NCBI GenBank assembly: GCA_034932745.1
Contig: JAYFOJ010000002.1
Location: 1 to 64,000, forward strand
Reading direction: 5' to 3'
DNA: 64,000 bases
DNA from: JBAYST01 sp034932745
Lineage (GTDB): Bacteria > Bacillota_I > Bacilli_A > RFN20 > CAG-826
Shown: positions 25,628 to 34,344 of the stretch, piece after piece
How positions within the stretch are numbered: the first letter of the stretch is position 1
Layout of the letters: the number at the start of each line of letters is the position of its first letter
The notes under the pieces: model-generated
Databases searched by the model: none
Told to the model about the DNA's origin: nothing
Seen by the model: only the letters and a program-made list of their open reading frames with translations
Made by a program: the position numbers and the translations under genes

Positions 25628-26511
25628 TATTTAAAACCAAAGATTTTGGACAAGAAACTTTTCTTTTCTTTGAGAATGCTCGGATCTTTCTTTAAATCGA
25701 CAAAGTCGTCATGCATTTCATTAACATTGTCATAACGTTCCTTTGGATTCTTTTTGGTGGCTTTATAAATTATTCTTTCTACCTCTTTTGGACATTGAGG
25801 AAGATACTTTTTAACACTGGGGAATTTTTCTCTTACTTGCGCTACTGCAACATCGACAGGTGTCTTCTTTTCGTATGGTACGTGACCAGTAAGGAGTTCG
25901 TAAAAAGTCACTCCGGTTGCATAAATATCTGATTTGATGCTCGCTAGTTTGCCAGAGGCAATTTCAGGCGCCATATAGTGGACAGAACCGATAACTTCAT
26001 TGGTCGAAGTAAGAGATTCATTAATGTTGTCGTTTTGGGCAATACCAAAATCTCCAAGCTTAATTGTTCCATCAGACATAATGAAAATATTATCTGGTTT
26101 GATATCGCGATGGATAATTGAATGACCATGCGCACAAGAAAGCGCTGCAGTTAATTGAATCAAAATATCCACTGCTTCATCAATCGTAAAACGAGTTCTA
26201 AAATCAAGAGCTTCTTTTAGCGATTGACCAGCGATATATTCATAGGCAATATATGGCCTGCCTTCGACGATACCATGATTATAAACGCGAACGATATTAG
26301 GGTGATTTAATTGCGCAGCAATTGTTGCTTCGTTTTCAAAACGCCGAAGATTTACGGGATTAGACATGACGTCTTCTCTTATAAACTTGACCGCGATTAT
26401 TTTTTTGTTAATGATGTCATTTGCTTCGTAGACTTCCGCCATTCCGCCATGTCCGATTCGGGCAGTTATGCGGTAACGTTCATCGACGAGCATTCCTAAC
26501 TTAATAGCCAT
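25627..26511 (-). CDS. PrkC/StkP-type Ser/Thr protein kinase lacking TM and PASTA domains
   Basis: Eukaryote-type kinase of 294 residues. Seen in order: GHGGMAEVYEA (P-loop, near 19), AVKFIRED (catalytic Lys), HRDIKPDN (catalytic loop, near 131), KLGDFGIAQ (DFG) and MAPE. After the kinase domain the protein ends in a short basic/hydrophobic tail (KKSFLSKIFGFK); Firmicutes PrkC normally continues with a transmembrane helix and PASTA repeats that sense peptidoglycan. This version should be cytosolic or only peripherally bound. ATG 26511 is chosen, 10 bases after GGGAGG and overlapping the phosphatase stop by one base. Confidence 0.93.
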   Translation of the reverse strand: MAIKLGMLVDERYRITARIGHGGMAEVYEANDIINKKIIAVKFIREDVMSNPVNLRRFENEATIAAQLNHPNIVRVYNHGIVEGRPYIAYEYIAGQSLKEALDFRTRFTIDEAVDILIQLTAALSCAHGHSIIHRDIKPDNIFIMSDGTIKLGDFGIAQNDNINESLTSTNEVIGSVHYMAPEIASGKLASIKSDIYATGVTFYELLTGHVPYEKKTPVDVAVAQVREKFPSVKKYLPQCPKEVERIIYKATKKNPKERYDNVNEMHDDFVDLKKDPSILKEKKSFLSKIFGFK

Positions 26512-27260
26512 TATTCGATAACCTCCCAATAGACCACGGCAATGTTATCGCTTCCGCCATTAGCGTTAGCAATCTTGATTAAACTCTCACACTTTTGTTC
26601 TGGAGCGTCATCGGTTTTAGAAATCGACTCAATATCTAATGGACTGACATTGTTATATAAGCCATCAGAGCACAATAAAAGCGATTCATGAGAATATTCA
26701 ATCGTCTTAATGTCGACATTAACGCTAGGATAAACCCCTAGAGCATTCAAAAGGACATGTCTTTTGGGGTGAGTTTTCATTTCGTCTTCAGTGATTTGCC
26801 CTGATTTATATAGATAATCGACGTAGGTTTGATCTTCCGTCAATTGTTCTAGTTTTCCATCTTTGATCATGTAGGCACGACTATCGCCTAGTTGGGCAAT
26901 TGTTAGATATGTGTCGTTGACTAAAATTGCTGTAAGAGTTGTCCCCATCCCTTTATATTGCGGATTTTTAAAACTCTCTTCAAATATTGCATTATTGGCT
27001 TTTTTAATCGCGTTTCTAAGCCAAAAACGATCAGTTGTTTTGTTCGCCAGTTTTGGAAAACGCTTAAACTCTTCGCCTAGAATAGTCGAGGCAAGATTAC
27101 TCGCTAAATCGCCGCGATTTTGACCACCCATTCCATCGCAAACAAGGAGTAAAACACGACCCTTGCTATTTGCAATAGCGTAGGCTTGGTCTTCGTTGGT
27201 CATTCTGATTTGTCCAACATCTGTTTTATAGCAAAAGTTCCCACTTATACTTTTCTTCAT
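26511..27260 (-). CDS. PP2C-family Ser/Thr protein phosphatase (PrpC/Stp)
   Basis: Metal-dependent phosphatase, 249 residues, that reverses the partner kinase. Metal-binding and core motifs are visible: RMTNEDQA near 20, LLVCDGMGGQNRGD near 38, QLGDSRAYM near 118, LCSDGLYNN near 197 and GGSDNIAVV near 235. Its stop overlaps the kinase start (TAATG), so the pair is made together. It overlaps rlmN by 4 bases upstream. Confidence 0.95.
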   Translation of the reverse strand: MKKSISGNFCYKTDVGQIRMTNEDQAYAIANSKGRVLLLVCDGMGGQNRGDLASNLASTILGEEFKRFPKLANKTTDRFWLRNAIKKANNAIFEESFKNPQYKGMGTTLTAILVNDTYLTIAQLGDSRAYMIKDGKLEQLTEDQTYVDYLYKSGQITEDEMKTHPKRHVLLNALGVYPSVNVDIKTIEYSHESLLLCSDGLYNNVSPLDIESISKTDDAPEQKCESLIKIANANGGSDNIAVVYWEVIE

Positions 27261-28303
27261 ATTTTATTTGCCTCGGCTTTAGCTCTAAGTTGTCCGCAAG
27301 CCGCATCGATATCAGTTCCGAATTCCTTTCTTATCGTTGCCGTTATTCCCCGCTTTGTCAATCGATCTAAGAAAGCGTGAACAGCGTTAGAAGATGAACG
27401 TGAATATTCATTTTCAATGACTGGGTTATACGGAATAAGGTTTACATAGGCTAGAGTTCCTCTTATTAAATCCGATAATTCATCAGCGCATTCAAGCGAG
27501 TCATTGATTCCTTTTAGAAGAATGTATTCAAACGTTACTCTTCTACCAGCAGTATTTTCATATACCTTAACGGCTTTCATCAATTCTTCTAATGGATAAA
27601 CTTTGTTTATTTTCATTAGTTTGTTTCTTATTTCATTATTTGGAGCATGGAGCGATATCGCTAGGTTAATTTGTAGTCCTTCATTGGCGTAGCGGTATAT
27701 CTTGTCGACGATACCACAAGTCGAAACCGTGATATGTCTAGCACCAATCGCTAATGCTTTAGGATGGTTTAGAATTCTAACGAAGTCCATGACGTTATCG
27801 TAGTTATCAAATGGTTCACCGGTTCCCATGACGACGACATGAGTAATTCGCTGTCCTTTACCTTCTTGGTCTAGGAGTTTGTTCATTACCAACACTTGAC
27901 CAACCATTTCTTCTGGTAATAAATCGCGTTTCTTTTTGAAAAGACCAGAAGCGCAGAATGAACAGCCCATATTGCAGCCAACTTGACTAGAAACGCATAA
28001 GACATTTCCATAGTTGTAGCGCATTAAGACTGTTTCCACTTTTGCCCCGTCTTTCATCTCTAAAAGCAGTTTAACAGTACCGTCTTTTGCCTCTTGTTTT
28101 GTAAATATTGTCGGAAGATCAAGACAATACTTATTCTTCAAAACCTCGCGAAAGCGAAGAGATACATCGGTCATCTCATCAAATGATGAAGCTTTCTTTT
28201 CATAAATCCAAGTATATAGTTGGGTGGCACGAAACTTTTTTTGATCTTCATCTAACATCAATTTTTCTAGTTTCGTTATTTCTTGCCCGTATAAATTAAT
28301 CAA
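27257..28303 (-). CDS. rlmN: Dual-specificity RNA methyltransferase RlmN
   Basis: Radical SAM enzyme making m2A2503 in 23S rRNA and m2A37 in some tRNAs. In 348 residues the cluster-binding CNMGCSFCASG lies near 108-118, GEPFDNYDNVMDF near 165, and the C-terminal catalytic Cys in DIDAACGQLRAK near 335. The product works in the peptidyl transferase centre. It overlaps the rsmB-like gene by 8 bases. Confidence 0.96.
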   Translation of the reverse strand: MINLYGQEITKLEKLMLDEDQKKFRATQLYTWIYEKKASSFDEMTDVSLRFREVLKNKYCLDLPTIFTKQEAKDGTVKLLLEMKDGAKVETVLMRYNYGNVLCVSSQVGCNMGCSFCASGLFKKKRDLLPEEMVGQVLVMNKLLDQEGKGQRITHVVVMGTGEPFDNYDNVMDFVRILNHPKALAIGARHITVSTCGIVDKIYRYANEGLQINLAISLHAPNNEIRNKLMKINKVYPLEELMKAVKVYENTAGRRVTFEYILLKGINDSLECADELSDLIRGTLAYVNLIPYNPVIENEYSRSSSNAVHAFLDRLTKRGITATIRKEFGTDIDAACGQLRAKAEANKI

Positions 28304-29579
28304 GTTTTCTGTCCTCTTTCGTGATGATGGCGTAGTAGAAACTGCTATCTAATGAATCAAATGGAAAAATTTGTTTCTCTTCTTTTAAACTGAACTCAGG
28401 ATGTTTGCGTAAAAAATCCGTGATTACGTAATGGCTTTCCTTTTTCGAGACCGTTGGTATTGCATAGACAATTTGTCCACCATTTTCGACAAACTTCGAA
28501 CATTCTTCTAATGCGATGTTTTGTTCTTGAATAACGGCGTCCATTTTATTCGAATCGAAATGTAGGAAATAATCAGGTGACGATCTAAGCGATTCAAAAT
28601 CTGATGACTTCGGTAGCAGAACAATTGTCGATAACGGAGCACTAAAAACAGAAATCAATCCAGTAATTGGACATTCGTATACTTTCACGTTGTGAACTTT
28701 ATACTCAGCGATAGCGTTTTTATACTGATAAATGTCTTTTCCTTCTGGGACGATGACATCGAATTTCATTTCGTTTTTAGAGCGGATTGCTAATTCTAAA
28801 AATGCATTGCTGAATTCACTACAATAAATAGCACAGCTCTTTAAATAATCTAATTCTATTCTATCAAACATGTATTTGAGTGCCATTTTCTCCTGTATCA
28901 CTTTGTACTCTTTGAAGAATTTCTCTTTGCGGATCGAATTGCGTCCCTTATAAACGAGCATATCTTCGACGCATGCCGGTTCAAAAGAATCATTGTAATC
29001 CTCTAGGAGATCTTCCTTAGTGGTGAGTAGTGTATTGACACGACAAGTGTGCAAAGCAATATGCGAGTTACTTTTTAAAATCTTGTAAGTTAATCCACGT
29101 CCATAATGTTTAGCCCACATTTTGACGAGCCAAAGTGGACAATTAAAACGAAGTGATAAGAATTCTAAGGAGCCTTTATCGAGGGTCTCTGGAATAAGAG
29201 GTAACTCTTTACCGGCTTTAGCGAGAACTTCGACAATCTTTTCTTCTTCGATTTCGAGTTCAAACTCTTTTAAACAACCAATGACATAGTCAACGCATTC
29301 TTTTTCGTCTAGTCTTTTTAAGAACAAATTGTTTGCTAGAGCAACATAAATCGATACAGCTTTTTCAGTCGATAATTGACCAAAATTCTCCGTTACAAAG
29401 CGTTCGAAAACGTAATGGTGACGGAGTTCGCAACCAACAAATGCCGAGATAGTCGATTTGTGTTCAGCTGGAATCTCTCTACTTTCAAAAACTGTTTTAA
29501 GAGCCTTCGAAAAAGCTATCTTGTTTTCGACAATGTCCTTAATTGCCTGGCATGCTGCATCGAGAATTAGTGTTGTCAT
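28296..29579 (-). CDS. RsmB-like rRNA methyltransferase homologue, apparently catalytically dead
   Basis: 427 residues in the place of rsmB (16S m5C967 methyltransferase), directly upstream of rlmN. The N-terminal NusB-like helical domain (about 1-135) and the RsmB linker (LSLRFNCPLWLVKMW, CRVNTLLTTKEDLLE) are clear. In the methyltransferase domain, however, the SAM loop usually read as LCAAPGGKT is SCAIYCSEF (248-256), motif IV PCS is PKSS (323-326), and motif VI YSTCS is YAIPT (372-376). Both catalytic cysteines and the glycine loop are thus gone, while flanking sequence such as RKHPEFSL remains. The open frame is intact, so a non-catalytic RNA-binding role is likely rather than decay. Confidence 0.8.
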   Translation of the reverse strand: MTTLILDAACQAIKDIVENKIAFSKALKTVFESREIPAEHKSTISAFVGCELRHHYVFERFVTENFGQLSTEKAVSIYVALANNLFLKRLDEKECVDYVIGCLKEFELEIEEEKIVEVLAKAGKELPLIPETLDKGSLEFLSLRFNCPLWLVKMWAKHYGRGLTYKILKSNSHIALHTCRVNTLLTTKEDLLEDYNDSFEPACVEDMLVYKGRNSIRKEKFFKEYKVIQEKMALKYMFDRIELDYLKSCAIYCSEFSNAFLELAIRSKNEMKFDVIVPEGKDIYQYKNAIAEYKVHNVKVYECPITGLISVFSAPLSTIVLLPKSSDFESLRSSPDYFLHFDSNKMDAVIQEQNIALEECSKFVENGGQIVYAIPTVSKKESHYVITDFLRKHPEFSLKEEKQIFPFDSLDSSFYYAIITKEDRKLD

Positions 29580-30028
29580 TTACCTTTTACCTTTCCTTCT
29601 AGTTCATTAAATATATTCCCATCATATAATTCATCATCGTCTTCATCGTGGTCTATTTCTTCATCGATGTTAACGATGTTTTCTTCGGTAATAAAAAGTG
29701 GATAATCGTGATTAATTCTTTCGACGTGATCATCACTAGAAAAATATGTGAAGAGAACTTCGATATGAATGCCGACATCTTTAATCGATTGAATGAGGAA
29801 ATCAGCGACTTGCTTTTGAATAACTTGGACTTTCTTTGGGGCGCTGACTGTAACTAAAATATGCCACGAAGTTTGTTCTACTCCATCGTGGAAAACCATG
29901 CTATTAGGAGCAACAAAATTGATTTCTTCTTCTTTTACTTCGTAAAGATTTGCTAAAGATTTTGTCAAATCGCGAGATAATCTTCCGACGACGAACTGGT
30001 CTAGACCGTTAATGGTGATGGTGATCAT
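29576..30028 (-). CDS. DUF1904/tautomerase-like small protein with acidic tail
   Basis: 150 residues. The first 110 resemble DUF1904, a family with the tautomerase-like fold (hydrophobic strand, helix, strand pattern with WHILVTVSAPKKVQVIQ and a second helix before HIEVLFTYFS). Met1 is followed by Ile, not the catalytic Pro of true tautomerases, so enzyme activity is doubtful. The last 35 residues are strongly acidic (NIDEEIDHDEDDDELYD). It overlaps the rsmB-like gene by 4 bases and takes the place held by def and fmt in Bacillus. Function unknown. Confidence 0.55.
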   Translation of the reverse strand: MITITINGLDQFVVGRLSRDLTKSLANLYEVKEEEINFVAPNSMVFHDGVEQTSWHILVTVSAPKKVQVIQKQVADFLIQSIKDVGIHIEVLFTYFSSDDHVERINHDYPLFITEENIVNIDEEIDHDEDDDELYDGNIFNELEGKVKGK

Positions 30029-30061
30029 AAATAACCTACTTTCTTATATAAAATTATCATA

Positions 30062-30079
30062 ACACAAATTACTTTGTGT
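30062..30079 (-). terminator. Hairpin after priA, weak terminator candidate
   Basis: ACACAAA (30062-30068) and TTTGTGT (30073-30079) make a 7-bp stem with a 4-base loop in the 54-base gap after priA. There is no strong T-run on the minus strand, so termination may be partial. Confidence 0.4.
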
Positions 30080-30082
30080 ATT

Positions 30083-32278
30083 TTAAAAATCATAAGGGTC
30101 GACGTTAACATTTAGCGATATTTGCGTCTTTCCTTTAAGCGAATTGATAACTTTTTGAATTGCGCCTTTTACTAAAGCGTTATCGCGATACTTGAGCAAT
30201 ATGACTCTTTTATAGGTACTGTTTTCGTATGGTATAAAAGGCGAAGTTGGGCCAAGAATATCTGCTCCATCTTTGATGGTGTCCTTCAAACTATCAACTA
30301 TTTGAAATGCGGTTTCCACTACTGTTCCTTCGTTTTTACCAGAAACAATTAAACTCGTCATAAAACAATATGGTGGATAATTCTGCAGTTTTCTCATCGA
30401 CATCTCTTTGCGGTAAAACAATTCATAATTTTGTCTTGCCGCCATCGTTATTGCGTAATGCGATGGTTCGTACGTTTGGATAATTGCCTTGCCCTCTTTG
30501 TCGCTACGACCACTACGACCAACCGCTTGTGTAATGAGTTCAAAAGCTCTTTCACTACTTCGATATGAAGGGAGTGATAGGCCGATATCCGCTAGTACAA
30601 CACCGACAAGCGTGACATTAGGGAAATCGTGTCCTTTAGCAATCATTTGAGTCCCAATCAAAATATCTGCTTTCTTATTTCTAAACTCTTCGACCGTCTT
30701 TTGAATTCTTTGCCTCACTTTTGCTGAATCACTATCTAGTCTCAAGGTTTTAGCGTCTTTAAACAAGCGATGGACCTCATCTTCAATTCTTTCGGTTCCA
30801 AAGCCAGTTTTCATCAAGTATTTTGATCCACACTCTGGGCAAATCTCGGGCATCAATTCAACGTGATTGCAGTGATGACATTTAAGCATCTGATCTTCTT
30901 TATGATACGTAAGTGTGATGCCACAATTTGGACATTTAAATACGTGTCCACATTTACGGCAACTAACAGTAGTAGAAAAGCCTCGGCGGTTAATCAAAAG
31001 AATGATTTGTTCTTTTCTTGATAATGAGGCCTCGATTTCGCGTCTTAAAGTTTTAGAAAAGATGTAAGATTCGCGATCGATATTATGATAATCGAGAAGA
31101 TTAATTATTGTTGTTTCTGGGAGTTTTTGCTCGTTTATTCTCTTTTGCAAAAAGAGAAGATGGTAAAGACCCTTTTCGGCGCGCGCTCTTGACTCTAAAG
31201 ATGGAGTGGCACTTCCAAGAAGAACTTTTGCTTTATTCATTTTTCCCCGAATAATAGCGACGTCTCTAGCGTGGTAAAAAGGGGTCGTATCTTGCTTATA
31301 AGATTCAGTATGTTCTTCATCTAAAATGATTAAACCAATGTTATTTAAAGGCGCAAAAATTGCGCTTCTAGCGCCGACCACAACTCGACAATCACCCGAG
31401 GCTATTTTCCGATATTCATCATATTTTTCTGCTGGGGTTAATTCTGAGTGCAGTATTGCCACTTCACCATGAAATCTCTTTAAGAAGTATTCCATCATCA
31501 TCGGTGTTAACGCTATCTCTGGGACGAGCATCAAAACGGTTTTTCCTCTTGCAAGAACTCTTTCACTAAGAGATAAATAAACTTCGGTCTTACCAGATCC
31601 AGTAACGCCTTCAAGAAGGAAAACCGAATCGTTAGAATTATCGATTTCATCCACCGCATTTTGCTGGTCTGTCGTGAGTGTTTTAGGAGACTCTACTTCG
31701 TACTCTGGAATTTTGGTTCTTCTTTTTTCGACTTCGACAATTTTAATTTTCTTCAACTCGATAAGTTTCTTAATAATTGAAGGAGACTTAGTCTCCTTTT
31801 TAAGAATCCGACCTTCTTTAGTTATTAACCGTAATATTTCGATTTGTTTTGCAGTCAATCCATCTTCATCATTATTCACCGCTTCTAAAAACTGATCGTA
31901 AGCAATCTTGGGATTTGATAAGGCAGATTTAGCCGGTTTTAAAGATGGCGGAAGCATAGCTTGTAGGACACTAATTTTGGGCGCTAGATAATACTCGCTC
32001 AATCTATTTGATAAATCTAAAAGGTCGTTATTGAGCAAAGGTTTAGTGTCTAATACATCGATAATATATGAAAGCCTAAAGCCCATTCTTTCTTCGATTT
32101 GCTCTTTTGTTTCATTCGTTTCTTGAACGTTTAAAACATAACCTACTAATTCTTTCTTATTAAAATTAATAAGAACACGATAGCCATTTTGTATTTCTTT
32201 TATGCCGCTATAAAGATAAGAAAAAGGACGGTCTAAGGAATGGCTTGTGTATTCGATTAAAAGTTCGACTATTTTCAC
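30083..32278 (-). CDS. priA: Primosomal replication restart helicase PriA
   Basis: 3'-5' helicase that reloads the replisome at stalled forks. In 731 residues: N-terminal DNA-binding region, Walker A GVTGSGKTEVYL near 225, DEEH box LDEEHTES near 320, and a zinc domain with eight Cys in CRKCGHVFKCPNCG, CHHCNH and CPECG near 445-485. GTG 32278 is chosen because GGAGG lies 8 bases upstream; the in-frame TTG six bases earlier is too close to it. It follows gmk by about 20 bases. coaBC and rpoZ, found between gmk and priA in Bacillus, are absent here. Confidence 0.95.
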   Translation of the reverse strand: MKIVELLIEYTSHSLDRPFSYLYSGIKEIQNGYRVLINFNKKELVGYVLNVQETNETKEQIEERMGFRLSYIIDVLDTKPLLNNDLLDLSNRLSEYYLAPKISVLQAMLPPSLKPAKSALSNPKIAYDQFLEAVNNDEDGLTAKQIEILRLITKEGRILKKETKSPSIIKKLIELKKIKIVEVEKRRTKIPEYEVESPKTLTTDQQNAVDEIDNSNDSVFLLEGVTGSGKTEVYLSLSERVLARGKTVLMLVPEIALTPMMMEYFLKRFHGEVAILHSELTPAEKYDEYRKIASGDCRVVVGARSAIFAPLNNIGLIILDEEHTESYKQDTTPFYHARDVAIIRGKMNKAKVLLGSATPSLESRARAEKGLYHLLFLQKRINEQKLPETTIINLLDYHNIDRESYIFSKTLRREIEASLSRKEQIILLINRRGFSTTVSCRKCGHVFKCPNCGITLTYHKEDQMLKCHHCNHVELMPEICPECGSKYLMKTGFGTERIEDEVHRLFKDAKTLRLDSDSAKVRQRIQKTVEEFRNKKADILIGTQMIAKGHDFPNVTLVGVVLADIGLSLPSYRSSERAFELITQAVGRSGRSDKEGKAIIQTYEPSHYAITMAARQNYELFYRKEMSMRKLQNYPPYCFMTSLIVSGKNEGTVVETAFQIVDSLKDTIKDGADILGPTSPFIPYENSTYKRVILLKYRDNALVKGAIQKVINSLKGKTQISLNVNVDPYDF

Positions 32279-32298
32279 AACCAATACCTCCCCGTCTC

Positions 32299-32883
32299 TT
32301 ACTTATTCTTGTTCTCTTCGATTTTTCGAAGGATTATTTCCGTAACTTCATTGGCGGCTCTTCTTACTACATCATTCATTACGATGTAGTCGTAGTTTTT
32401 CCCGGCATCCATTTCACGTCTAGCTTTTTCCAAACGCTTTTGAATGATTTCTTCTGATTCGGTTTTTCGACGGCGAATTCTTTGCTCTAGCACTCTAAGT
32501 GAAGGAGGCGCAAGGAATATCGAAACGATATCTTCACCTTCGACCTTAGACATGACCTCGGCAGCACCGCTTACTTCTATTTCAAGGAAAACATTCTTTC
32601 CCTGATTTCTTAATTCTTCGACCTTATCTTTTGGTGTTCCGTAGAAATTACCCACAAATTCACAGTGTTCTAGGAAATTACCTTTTGCCAAATTCTCTTT
32701 AAAATAATCTTTGGTTACGAAGTAATAATCAAGTCCATCTATTTCTTTTTCTCGGCGTTGACGAGTGGTCATCGAAATCGAGTATGCAAGGTTTAGTTTC
32801 GGATTCTTAATAATCTTCTTCCGAATCGTTCCTTTACCTACACCACTTGGACCGCTGAGAATAATCAATAAACCTTTTTTCAT
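32299..32883 (-). CDS. gmk: Guanylate kinase
   Basis: Phosphorylates GMP to GDP. 194 residues with the P-loop LSGPSGVGKGT at 8-18, YSISMTTRQRR GMP-binding segment near 36, and GLDYYFV near 50; the lid and C-terminal helices follow. Length is normal. It shares an intergenic region with the divergent rqcH gene. The ribosome binding site is weak (GTGGG). It leads the gmk-priA unit. Confidence 0.96.
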   Translation of the reverse strand: MKKGLLIILSGPSGVGKGTIRKKIIKNPKLNLAYSISMTTRQRREKEIDGLDYYFVTKDYFKENLAKGNFLEHCEFVGNFYGTPKDKVEELRNQGKNVFLEIEVSGAAEVMSKVEGEDIVSIFLAPPSLRVLEQRIRRRKTESEEIIQKRLEKARREMDAGKNYDYIVMNDVVRRAANEVTEIILRKIEENKNK

Positions 32884-32909
32884 CTACATTCGCCCACTTA
32901 TTGCCTTTA

Positions 32910-32939
32910 ATTATAAATAATTATGGACTTTATAGTCAA
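32910..32939 (-). promoter_or_regulatory. Promoter of gmk-priA
   Basis: Minus strand: TTGACT (32934-32939) and TATAAT (32910-32915), 18 bases apart. The predicted start leaves a leader of about 19 bases. It lies back to back with the rqcH promoter. Confidence 0.7.
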
Positions 32940-32946
32940 ATAAATA

Positions 32947-32955
32947 TGCTACAAT
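32947..32955 (+). promoter_or_regulatory. Extended -10 promoter at the rqcH start codon
   Basis: TGCTACAAT at 32947-32955 is an extended -10. Only 6 bases separate it from the ATG at 32962, so transcription should start at the ATG itself. No ribosome binding site exists in this gap. Confidence 0.6.
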
Positions 32956-32961
32956 TGTCGC

Positions 32962-34344
32962 ATGAAAAAACTTGGCATGACTAATATGCTAGTAAAAAGC
33001 ATTGTCGAAGATCTGAATAACAAGATAATAAACAATCACATTTCAAATGTTACGTTGTTGAATTCTTCTGATTTTATCATGACTTTTTCCTTTTATAGAA
33101 GTAAGAAACTTTTTATATCGATTAACCATGCTAACCCTCTTATCGGTTTAATCGACAAGAAAGAAAGTCTTCAAACATTAGATGACGAATTGTCAAAAAC
33201 ACTAAGAAGAGAGATTAGAGATTCCTATATTTTAAAGATTGAGCAACTCAACAATGATAAAATCATTAAATTTGCTCTTTCCAGTTTGGACAAAGACTTA
33301 AAAAGAAAGATAATCTATCTCGTTTTAGAATTAATTCCTAAGAAACCGAATTTAATCATTCTAGATAGTGAAGACATGGTTAAATTTGCCACTCATTATG
33401 AAGGTGAAGATAAAGAAAGATCGGTTATAAGAAACAAACCATATATCTTGCCGATCAACAACTTTATCGAAAGAGGAAGCGAAACGATAAATGTTGAAGA
33501 TTTTTATCGGGACATAGATGATAATTTCGAAAATACTGAAAGAAAGAGAATCGATGAAAAGTTCGCCGATTTATTCTCGCTTATTAAAGGCCGGAAAAAA
33601 CATCTCGAAAGAAAAGTAAAAATCCTCGAAGAAGAACAGTCCACCGCTTCGCATAAACTCGTTTATAAAGACGCTGGAAATTTAGTTCTTACTCTAGACG
33701 ATAAAGATGCGAAAGCGGAATTGGAAAGAATCGGCGTATCAATTGATCAAAATAAAACCAAAATTGAAAACGCGAATAGTTATTTTACCATTTATAAAAA
33801 AGCCAAGAATCAACTCGAAAAAGGTAAGGAACAATTAGATTTAACAATCGAAGAATTGAATTATTTAAATCACATCGAAAATCAGCTGCAATTCGCAAGT
33901 GAAGACGACGCAAAAGAAATCAAAAATCAGTTGATAAAAAATGACGCGAACAAAAAGAAAAAGATAAAAGATAAACCCAAGGCAAATAATGTACATTTTA
34001 TTGTGAACAATAACATAACTAAAATCTACTACGGTAAGAGCGATATACAAAACGACCAATTAACTTTTAAAATAGCCAATTTTAAGCACACATTTCTTCA
34101 TATTCATGGCGAGCCTGGTGCCCACATCGTTATCGCTAGTGAAAATCCATCGAAAGATGATTTATTAATTGCCGCTGAAATCGCTCTTATTCTTTCGCAC
34201 AAAAATGACGGAGATGTCGATTATGCTCTTGTTAAGGATGTTAAAAAGGGTAGCAAACTAGGTTTAGTTATATTAAAAAAATACCAAACGATACACCTTA
34301 ATAAAATTAGACAAGAAACAATCGATTTAATCGCTAAGAATTAA
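32962..34344 (+). CDS. rqcH: Ribosome quality control protein RqcH (NFACT family)
   Basis: RqcH binds stalled 50S-peptidyl-tRNA and recruits tRNA-Ala to add C-terminal alanine tails marking the chain for proteolysis. At 460 residues it is shorter than the usual approximately 570. Seen are the NFACT-N region (MLVKSIVEDLNNKI at the start), a charged central coiled coil (about 185-320) and the NFACT-R domain with FLHIHGEPGAHIVIAS near 375, equivalent to the family W/FLHxxxxPGSHVxI motif. The conserved Asp-Arg of NFACT-N appears as Asp-Lys in NNDKIIKF. No Shine-Dalgarno; the -10 box suggests a leaderless mRNA. In Bacillus the orthologue (yloA) also neighbours gmk and priA. Confidence 0.85.
   Translation: MKKLGMTNMLVKSIVEDLNNKIINNHISNVTLLNSSDFIMTFSFYRSKKLFISINHANPLIGLIDKKESLQTLDDELSKTLRREIRDSYILKIEQLNNDKIIKFALSSLDKDLKRKIIYLVLELIPKKPNLIILDSEDMVKFATHYEGEDKERSVIRNKPYILPINNFIERGSETINVEDFYRDIDDNFENTERKRIDEKFADLFSLIKGRKKHLERKVKILEEEQSTASHKLVYKDAGNLVLTLDDKDAKAELERIGVSIDQNKTKIENANSYFTIYKKAKNQLEKGKEQLDLTIEELNYLNHIENQLQFASEDDAKEIKNQLIKNDANKKKKIKDKPKANNVHFIVNNNITKIYYGKSDIQNDQLTFKIANFKHTFLHIHGEPGAHIVIASENPSKDDLLIAAEIALILSHKNDGDVDYALVKDVKKGSKLGLVILKKYQTIHLNKIRQETIDLIAKN

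Noticed and set aside
28296..29579. rsmB-like gene as a pseudogene
   Set aside because: The frame is full length, keeps operon overlaps of 4 and 8 bases, and flanking motifs are conserved; loss is confined to catalytic sites.
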